Assembly: GCF_903969135.1 (NCBI RefSeq)
Contig: NZ_LR824569.1
Coordinates: 4,175,001-4,239,000, forward strand
DNA length: 64,000 nt
Direction: 5' to 3'
DNA from: Chryseobacterium sp. JV274
GTDB taxonomy: Bacteria; Bacteroidota; Bacteroidia; Flavobacteriales; Weeksellaceae
Below, in pieces: positions 17,532 to 27,900 of this stretch. The notes under the pieces are model-generated. The model saw only the letters and a program-made list of their open reading frames with translations, ran no database searches and was not told the origin of the DNA. Within the stretch, counting starts at the first letter, position 1, and each line of letters begins with the position of its first letter. The position numbers were made by a program, and so were the translations under genes.

Positions 17532-18914
17532 ATGTATAACCCTCTTTATTCTAGGGCATTCGCGATAATTTGTTTATCGTGTTCTGTGTCTGTTTATTCT
17601 CAACTGGTGGGATCTGATGTCCAATTATGGGAAAAAGCCAATCCAATACTTCACGAAGTAACAAAGTGCAAAGATGAAAATTTACTCAATTTTCATTGTG
17701 GTATCAAGGATAAGCTTTTCAAAAAATATATTAAATACAGTAAAAATAAGAGCCATACTCTTACAGCGGTCCACCGATCGAAGGAAGATGAATTGATATG
17801 GGAAAATACTGAAAAAAAGATTTCCTTAGGAAATAACAACTTTAAAACTGGTGGAGAAAAAACTGTTGAAATTAGAAAAAGGCCAAGTATTTTTTCGTTT
17901 GTAGCAGTTGCAGATCCGAACCGTGATAAATCTGATAGCTTGAAAATTAAATTTGAAGATCAGAATCTTTATGAGATGATATTTTTTCCAAGAAAAGCAA
18001 AATCTTCAGATCTTGGTAAAATACACTCCTATCTCTCTATTAAATACGGAATTTCACTGGAAAAGGGGAAATATTATAGCAGTGATGGAAAGATAATCTG
18101 GGATCCGGAAAAACATAAAGAATTTAGATACAAACCTACTGGATTAGGAAGAGACAATGGTAATGAACTCTACCAAAAACAGTCGTCCAACCAGGCTGAT
18201 CTATTTTTAACAATTGGGAAAAATTCTATTGAAAGAACAAATGTTGAGAATCAATCTGTTTTTGAGAATAATCAGTTTGTTATTTGGTCTGATGATAATA
18301 ATGAACTGACTTTAAAAAACGATGGTACCTTTGATGTTTTGCAAAAAAACTGGGAAATCAACTTTATAGGTAATAAAGTTCCTAAAACCGATTATAGTGT
18401 AAGAATATTGAAAGAAACGGTGAATCCAAGGTCTTTACCTATTGCTTATTGGATGTTCCTGAAAAAACCTGACGGAAGTATTCTGAAAGTTCAAGGATCT
18501 GAAGCTGCAAATTATATCATTTTTAATAAAGTTGATTTCCTTAATGATTTTGATAGTGGTGATACAGCTCATTTCACTTTTGCAGTAAGTCCATTGAAAA
18601 GTGCTAAGAATGAACGAGCGAATCAAAATCCAGATTCCGGATTATTAATTAACGGGGACTTATCACTGAATCTGACTAAAATTAATCTTTATCCGAATCC
18701 AGTTAAAAAAGGACAAACTTTTACAGTTACTTTCCCTCCTATGGAAGGACTTGGAATTTCCATTTATGATGGATCAGGAAGATTGGTCAAATTTGATAAT
18801 ATTGACCGAAAATCAAATCATTACACTGGTCAGTTGAAAGTTCAAAGTGCTTACATTATTAATCTTATTCAAGATAAAAAAATCATAAAAACGTTCAAAT
18901 TAATCGTTGATTAA
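17532..18914 (+). CDS. T9SS-sorted exported protein, partner of the RHS toxin
   Basis: A 460-residue protein with a signal peptide (about 1-24, ends VYSQ). The centre has IHSYLSIKYGISLEKGKYYS (about 163-182) and GLGRDNGNELYQKQS (about 205-220), motifs of a widespread Bacteroidota surface-protein domain (DUF8202-like). The C-terminus (about 378-460) is a type A T9SS sorting domain: INLYPNPVKKGQTFTVTF, then IYDGSGRLV and a final strand ending FKLIVD. It should therefore pass the outer membrane by the type IX system. It ends 8 nt before the giant RHS gene, so the two are cotranscribed, and I infer it helps display, anchor or export the toxin. That role is untested. Confidence 0.85.
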   Translation: MYNPLYSRAFAIICLSCSVSVYSQLVGSDVQLWEKANPILHEVTKCKDENLLNFHCGIKDKLFKKYIKYSKNKSHTLTAVHRSKEDELIWENTEKKISLGNNNFKTGGEKTVEIRKRPSIFSFVAVADPNRDKSDSLKIKFEDQNLYEMIFFPRKAKSSDLGKIHSYLSIKYGISLEKGKYYSSDGKIIWDPEKHKEFRYKPTGLGRDNGNELYQKQSSNQADLFLTIGKNSIERTNVENQSVFENNQFVIWSDDNNELTLKNDGTFDVLQKNWEINFIGNKVPKTDYSVRILKETVNPRSLPIAYWMFLKKPDGSILKVQGSEAANYIIFNKVDFLNDFDSGDTAHFTFAVSPLKSAKNERANQNPDSGLLINGDLSLNLTKINLYPNPVKKGQTFTVTFPPMEGLGISIYDGSGRLVKFDNIDRKSNHYTGQLKVQSAYIINLIQDKKIIKTFKLIVD

Positions 18915-18922
18915 ACTATACC

Positions 18923-21900
18923 ATGAAAATAAATACGGATCAATTTCCTGTTACCAAGAAGTCTTGTTTACTGATAGGCTTTTTTGCGTTGATGTTTGTC
19001 TTTGCGAGCTTTACCAAAGAAGACAGGCAGAAGTTACAGGTATTCAAAAAAGAGCTGATAAGTAAATGGACTGATAAAAAAGTTGATTTAATTGATCAGG
19101 ATGTAAAAGAAAATCCTTCTAATCAATTAACACAATCTGAAAAATTACTTGAAAAGAATATTTTAGATGAAAATCATTCTGTATTTTTAAATTCAGCAAA
19201 GGAAAATTTAGAATTCTCTGAGTTTAAAAATGATGTTGCTGTCGACAATAAGAATTTTTATCCATCAAAGGAAAAAGAAGGAACTATTGGTGCTTTCACG
19301 GATCAGGAAGAAGATGAAGTTTCTGATAACTTCTTTACCATTGACATTCCATCTGCGGAAAAAAACACTGTAGCATATCTTGAATACGATCTGTTTGGAT
19401 TGGCTTCTCATGAGTCAGTATCCAGATCTATTAATCATAATATTGCGATAGGAGGAGGAATTATTGTTCCAAGCGCAAAATGGAGTCATCAAAAAGAGGA
19501 AATCAATTCTGAACTTATAAAAACAGGTTCTAATTCCATATTATTTACTTCACCTTCAGCCGGGGTAAAATACAAAGTAAAAAACTTACGTATTGTTTTT
19601 GAAAAAGATAAAAAGTATGATAATGATCTAATCATAAGTTCTGTACTGTCAGGAGATCAGTTGTATGTAAAAGGAAAGACAGCATCGTTAACAGATGTGG
19701 TAGTTAATAATGAAGTTGTTGCTGTAGAAAATGGTGAGTTTGAAAAAGTTGTCAAACTTTCAGAAAAAAATAAGGCAGAGGGTTCATTCTCTGTTATTGC
19801 AGGAGGTATAACTAATGCTTACAAAATTCCGGCTTCAACAAAAGCCTTTAAAGTAGTTGACCATTACTATGCAAAACCAAAAGGTGTTGAAATTTCAAAA
19901 GATAAAGAATTCAGTATAAGCTATGAAAATATGAATGTTTCTATAGAAAAAGGAACATCAGAATCGGCTTACATTGAAGTACTGAAATTAAGAGAAAAAG
20001 ATATACCGGCAGTATCTCAGGGACTTAAAAATGTAACGTTGAATAATGCCGCTTACAGATTTTCAGTAACGGCCGGAAAGCTGGAGAAAAAGGCAAAGAT
20101 TACTATTCCTTACGATACCAAAAGACTGGGATTGTTCTCTCCTAAGGATATCAAAATTTTCCATTTTGATTATGTCAAGAAACAATGGGTAGCAGACAAA
20201 TCAGTTGTTGATGAGAAAAATAAAACGGTAATGGTAGAAGGAGATGGTGACCATGATTATATCAACGGAATTATTTCCGCTCCTGAATCTCCTCAGACAA
20301 CAGCTTTTTCACCAACAAGTATCAGTGGATTGAAAGCTGCAGATCCTATGGCAGGAATGCAGCTGATGAATGCTCCTACAGCAAACCAAAAAGGAGATGC
20401 CAATATGAATTATCCTATTAAAGTTCCTGCAGGATTGGGAGGATTACAGCCTTCTTTAGCAATAGGATACAACAGTGGTGTCGGTAACGGATGGATGGGT
20501 GAAGGATGGGATCTTCAGGGATTATCTGCAATTACAGTGGATACCAGATGGGGAACGCCTAAGTTCGGTAGCCAGGAAACGGAATTGTATACTTTAGATG
20601 GTGAAATGCTTGTTTATCCTAATGGTTATCTACCACACAGACATAATAATACAAGTGAGACCTCTACAGATATTACGACAGCAAGACAGACTCGTAATTC
20701 GACAGGAAAAAAGCAATTTTATCTCAGAAAAAATCATGATTTTACTCTTATAGAAAGGGAAGGAGCTACTCCTGCTAATTATGCATGGATAGTAACTTCT
20801 ACAAATGGTACTAAAAGCTATTATGGCGGAAGTGATAATTCTGTTATAAAAAATGACGAAGGCCAGATTGTTCATTGGGGATTAAGAATGGTAGAAGACA
20901 GTCATGGTAATAAAATGATGTTTACCTATCAGAAAAATATATTGGATCTTGGATCAACTAATGCCCTAACCGGAGGAATTTATTTTCATATTCAAAAAAT
21001 AACTTACGGAAAAAATCAGGATTATAGTGTCAACTTTATTGCTGAAACCGGGATTAGCAGAAAAGATATCAGTATCAATGCAAAGCAAGGATTGAAAAGA
21101 GTAGAATCATATCTTTTAAAAGCTATTGATATAAAACATAAGACAGAAAAAATACGAACATATGGTGTAGAATACGAAGATGGACAATTTAATAAAACAA
21201 GGTTAAAAAGATTATACAGTCAGGTATACAACATTAAGATTGTGAATCCGCTTCCTATTGTTGATGACTATTCTTTTGAATACTATAACCAGGTAGAAAA
21301 TAATCAGATATTTGGACCTGATACTCAGGTGCAGGTACAAAATTCCGAAAATGTTTATAACGGGCTTATTGAAAATATTCTGAAACCATCGAAAATCAAT
21401 GGAAATATTTCTTCGGAAAACGGTTTGAACTTTAGACCTGCTGCCGGATTGAATTTCTTTTATTCTTCCAATGATGCATATGGGCACCTGATGTTTGGAT
21501 TTCCTTTTGGATATTCCACGGCCGAAGCAAAGAATGCCCAACAGCTTATTGATTTTAATGGAGACGGTATTCAGGATATGATCTACAGAACTTCTTCTGA
21601 ACTGAAATTCAGTCAGGGAAAATTGGATCAGGACGGTCATTTATCTTTTTTACCAGCCAAACCCTTATTAAATTATAATAATAACTTTACCTATACCGAA
21701 ACCAAGACCAACAATTCAGGATGGGATATGGGAGCTACAGTATACAGTAGATCCCAGATTAAATCTACTTCCAAAGGAACAACATCTACCTATCTAATTG
21801 ATGCTAATTCTGACGGATTAGTTGATATTGTCAATAATGGACAGGTGTGGTTTAACAAATATAATAAAGGTTTGCAACAGCCTGAAATGACCAAACATTC

Positions 21901-24900
21901 AGAATTTACAGAAAATATGGTTGTGAAGGATAAGCCAATAGCACCTCCGCTTTTACCACCTGTAGATCCTATTGTTACTCCAGATATTCCGGCAGTACCA
22001 ATTACTGATGTTGTAAAAGTATGGATAGCGTCACAGGATGGTTATATCACGATTAAAGATAATATATCCGTACCTTCTTATACTGGAGATCAGGATGATT
22101 TACCAATAAAAATGTATTATTCGGTGGAAGCTCCTTACGCGTCTTCGGGTGCTTCTGTTAACACAAGAGTTTATCTTACGGAACTTACCCCTGGTGGCCT
22201 TGCAAAAAATATTTCGATCTCGAAGTATAATGATTATTATACAGAAATGAATACTATTTCCCCGGGATACAATATGGTGTCTAATTTTGTGGGAGCAGTT
22301 GATAGTTCTAATAGGATTTTTGTAAAAAGTGGGGAAAAGGTATATGTAAGATTACATAAAAGTATGACGAAGAATTTAGAGGTAAACTCTAATCCGGAAG
22401 TTATTTATGTTGATCCCACAACAGGATCCCCTTTGTCAAGCAAGTTTATATTTCAGGATCAGTTTAAGTTGAATAATGGAAATTATGGAAGTAACTTCCT
22501 TACCAATAATTTATTATCATCAGCATATCTGGATGGTACGGGGACAGCAAATATTACAGTGGAAAGTGTTAATTTTCCTAATAGTACAGATGGCTTTACC
22601 TTTAAAGTAATTGCAGAAAATGCAAATACTGGCACAGCTACAGTGCTTCATTCTTCTGAATACATTCAGTCATATGATCCTTTTAATACTGAAGCTTATA
22701 CAGGTACTTTGAATGTGAATTCAAGTGAGCCTGTTTATTTGAAATTTATTATAGAATCTGATTCTCATACATCATTCTTCAACAGCAACTGGAAAGATAA
22801 AATTAAAGTACATTATAATGCTGTTTCAAATAATAATGCATCAGTTAACTTAGATTTGTATCCCGTTGCTCAATATCCTTCATATGCAGTAACACAACTA
22901 AGAGCAAGGATAGACATTAGAAGTACACAGGATAATCCTAATATCGTTAGTGGGAAAAGAGCTTATGGTGTTCAGATAGACAAAGGTGTGACAAACTTTT
23001 CTACTCTTTCAACCGGATCGTTTTATTACGTAATCAAAACCGGATCTACAGTGATGGGAAAAAGAAAAGTAACTGTAGCAGCTAACGGAGCCAACTCCGT
23101 GATTAAAGAAGAGGATATGATTGGTGCATTTGATGTTCCGGGAATAAGTCCTATCAGTTTTTATAAAGGAGATTTAACAATACCGGAATTTGGTCAACCT
23201 CATCTTGTAAATATTCAGGTATACTGTAAAACAGATGGTGATTACGCTTTATTCAATAAATATTCTCAATACTTCCAGGGGAAACCATTCAAAATTTACG
23301 GAAGTGGTGAGCTGATTACCTCTGTGCCGCCAACTTCGGTAAATACAGCAATGTATAACCCGAAAACTGCTGTCTATAATAACTGGGGACAATTTTTATA
23401 CAATCCGGGAATTATAGAAGGTTACACCTATGGGAAACCAATTGAAGCAGAAACTATGACTCCGGGTAATGTAGCTCAAAATACTTATCCACAATGTATT
23501 CAGCAGCCTCCTTTATCTGCAGAGGAATTGGCTAAGTGTATTGATAACCTACCTAATGCGAATCCTAACACAGGAAACAATACAGTTTCCCAATTTGTTT
23601 CTCCTATGAAACCCTATAGTTCGCTGGTAAATACAGGAGGGAACTATACTGTTAAAAGCATTTGGGTGGGAGCCGGAGAGAATCAGTTCGCTTCTGCAAG
23701 TTCTTTCAAGGATGATGAAGCTGTCAATTATTTCAATAATCCTATACCTAATACACCATCAGTAACACCTACTACTCTGGTAACAGCAGTACTTTCATTG
23801 GATACCACAATGAAGGCTATTAGTAGAAAACAGAGCAGCTACACTCGTAATACAACAAATACATTAAATGTATCAGTAGGAGGGGTAGGAATATCTGAAG
23901 CTGAATCAGAAACTGTACCTTGGGGGAAAGGAAGTATTGAAACTCAGACATTCTCTGATATAAATGGAGACGGGTATCCTGATATGGTATATCCTGAGTC
24001 TATTCAGCTGACTAATTCTGTTGGAAGTTTAGATGATATAAACCTGGTATTATCGGGAGGTTTTCCTACGGATTCCAATACCTATCAGAAGATGAATTCT
24101 CTGGGATTCTCTTATAACCTTTTTTCCGCTAGCGGAAGAATTAGTGTAAATGGTCTGTTGGGTACTACTTCAAAAGGGGATTCTTCTATGCCATGGTCTG
24201 GGTCCGGATCTGCTAGTGCAGGAGTTACCAAATATTTTAACTCATTTGATTCAGGAAATAACTTTTGGATGGATATTAATGGTGATGGACTTCCTGACAG
24301 AGTGGTAAACGGAGGAGCAATAAACATGGGAGTAATGCTCAACTTAGGAAAAAAATTATCGGGGATGAAGCCTGTTGAAAATATGCTTACTTACAGATCT
24401 CACCCGATAGGAAGTGAAAATATTTCTATAGGTGGAGGGTTAGGTTCTTCAGCAAATATGGGTGCTTTGAGCAGCTTTGGATTTGGTATCAGTGCAAGCT
24501 TAGGCGGTTCAGCTTCAAAGGGAACTGCAGATGTTGTATATGAAGATATCAACGGAGATGGTTTAATTGATATTCTTGAGGTGAAAAATTGCGATCTATT
24601 GCCAGGTTGTACTAAATGGACTAATGTTCGCTATAATTTAGGACATAAATTTGATACAGCTGTCCCATTGCTTAAAACAGTAGGAAATGTAGATTTCACT
24701 GAAGAAAGTGGCTCATATAATGGCTATTTCTCTTTCGGAGGAAGCTTTATGGTAAATATAGGACCTATCCCGATTATTCCTCCTGTTCCGATTCTGAATC
24801 TTTTCATAAAAGTAGGAGCAGGGGCAACTGCCAATCTGGGAATCAATGTTTCTGATACCCAAAAGGCTTTCAGAGATATGAACGGAGATGGATTTGTAGA

Positions 24901-27900
24901 TCTTGTTGTAGATAACAGTAATGGATTTATAGTCAATTACTCGCTGATTGGGAAAACCAATAAACTGAAATCTGTTACTCAAAACATAACCAAAGGGAAG
25001 TACACTATAGACTATCAGTTTACACAGCCGAATTATGAGGATCCACATGCAAAACTGGTGGTTAAAGAGGTTAAAATATTAAACCCGGATGTCTTTAGTA
25101 CAGACTATACGCTTTCCAGTACAGAGAAAGATATTGTAACCCGATATAAATTTGAAAATTCCAGATATGACAGAAGAGAAAGAGATAATTTTGGTTTTGG
25201 AAAAATAACACGTGAAGAAATAAATATCGATGGAAATCCTTATCGTAAAGCTGAGGATATGTATTATAACACAAGTTATTTCTTAAATGGATTAATTAAA
25301 GAAAGTAAAATCCTTTCGGGAAATGATGAGTTAATTTCCAAAGTGATCTATAACTATCGTTTATATAAATTTAAAGATAATACAACCAAAATAGACCCTA
25401 ATTACTTAGCGGAAAGTTTTGATACCGGAGGAACAGAAGGTAGAAGAATGGCTACCGTTCTGTTGAATACGAAGATCAATACGAGATTTGAAAATGGTGG
25501 TGAAATAGAGACTACGGAAAAAATGGAGTATGATTACAATACCGGATTGGTTTCAAATTATACCTATACCAGCCCTACCAATTCCTATAAATCTGTGATC
25601 ACTTATTGGACCGGACTGAATAAAAATATGATCGCAGTACCAAAAGAGATCAATGTATATGACGGAACAGGTTCTACTCTTTTAAGGAAGAGAAAAACCC
25701 AGGATATAAACGTTAATACAGGAGATGTCGGAAAATATATCGTATTTGATGGTTCTCAGGATATCATAACAGATTATACTTATGAGCCATCAGGTAATGT
25801 TAAAACAGTAACTTATCCACCTGATGAATCACAGAACAGATATTCCATATCCTATGAATATGATGATGAAACAGGTAAATATGTAATAAGGACAACTGAT
25901 GCCTTTGGATATATTTCCTTTGGACAGTATAATCTTTATTTGGATGTTTTAACAAAAAGTACAGATATAACAGGAAATGTAATACAATATGGATATGATG
26001 ACTATGGAAGGGCTATATCCATCATTGAACCTTATAGTCCTGCAAATATTTCTACAATAACTCACTCTTATTATTATGACCATTATGGTATGCCGAGTTC
26101 AGATCAGAATATTAAAATATTCCGTGCCAGAACCTCTCATTATGATGCAGACCATCCGAATAACCTGATTAATACAGATTCTTACTCAGATTTTATGGGA
26201 AGAGTAATACAGGTGAAGAAAGATATTGATATTAATGGAACAGAACGCAGATCTGTTTCAGGAAGACCAATATTTGATGTATTCGGAAGACAGCTATATC
26301 AATATCAGCCTCAGGAAGGAGACCTTCAGGATAATAATCTGAATCTGAATCTCAGCCAGTTTATGTTGTCCAATACGTACGACCACTCTGACAGGATTAC
26401 GAATGTTAAATATGAAGACGGCGTTGAAAAATCAATTAGCTATGAGATAGAAGGGAATCTGTTTAAAAGTATTGAAGAATTGGATGTTACCAGGACAGAG
26501 ACTTTCACCAATGCAGAGGGACAGATTGTTGAGAAAATAAATTATCTGAATAGTAACCCACTGTCTACAAAATTTGAATATAATACAGCAGGTGAACTGC
26601 TTATGGTAACTGATCCTCAAGGTATTAAGACGACCTATAAGTATAACCTTGCCGGAAGAAGAACAGAAATGTTGCACCCTGATAAAGGGCAGACTACTTA
26701 TGAATATGATGCCGCTGGACATCTGATCAGATTTGTAACTCCAAATCTTGTTAATGATCCTAATATACAGAGTCATTTTATCCATTATCGATATGATAAG
26801 AACAGACTTATTGATATTACGCTTCCTAATCTTCCAAGTGGAGCAGTCAACCCTAATAATGTTCATTATGATTATATGCCTGCCAATTCAGGAAATAATT
26901 CAGGAAGGATTACAACAAAAACAGATGGAACAGGGTATACTACTTACAATTATGGTAAGCTGGGTGAAGTAATATCGGAAACCCGCAGGATATTCGGATA
27001 CAGTATTCCAACGATGGAGTTCAAAACGGATTATATCTATGACAGCTGGAACCGTCTTAAAAAACTGACATATCCTGATGGAGAGCAGCTTACTTACAGT
27101 TATGACCTAGGAGGGAATCTTAAAACGGTAACCAACGGAAGTTATAATTATATTCAGAATATCAAATATGACCTTTATGAGCAGAGAACAGCAGCCAACT
27201 ATGGAAATGGAACAAGAACAGATTATTCATATATTGCTACCAACAGAAGGTTAGATCACTTTGGGTTATGGAGCAATTCCAATGCGTTTTTATCCAACAG
27301 CTACGAGTATGATAAGAGAGGAAATATTATCCGTCTTGCCAATGATGTAGGGGTAACTCCGAATCAAATGGGAGGAACCTATGCTTTCAAATATGGATAT
27401 GATACCTTAAACAGATTGATTGGTACGGAAAGTGATATGGGGCTAAATGATAAAGGAGGAACTCCTACAACACCCAATACTTCTCCATATGCGCAAAGTA
27501 ACTCACATTTTGATCTTAAGAAGGTAATGTATAACGAGAGTGGAGGGATTGTATTGAAGGAACAGGTGCATCAGATCGACCAGCAGCCGAACCCGTTGAA
27601 TACGTACTCGAATAACTATAAGTATATTCCGGAAACTCATAAAGTAAAGTCAATTACTGACGGTAATGCCAGCGGGACACAACAGCTTTTCGCCTATGAT
27701 GAAAATGGGAATACCATTGAGCATGTTGATGAATTTGGTTCTAAGCATATGTTCTGGGATGAACAGGATCGTTTAAAAGCTTTTTACAGTGATGATTCTG
27801 GTGTATACCAATATTATGCATACGACGACAAAGGAGAAAGAACGATAAAGTACAATCTTCATGGAAGTTCTCAGCTATATCAGAACGGAGAATTGGTAGA

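Noticed and set aside
25770..27870. DNA-level tandem repeats or CRISPR array inside the RHS gene
   Set aside because: The repetitive feel comes from degenerate YD peptide repeats; no regular repeat-spacer pattern exists at nucleotide level here or elsewhere in the window.
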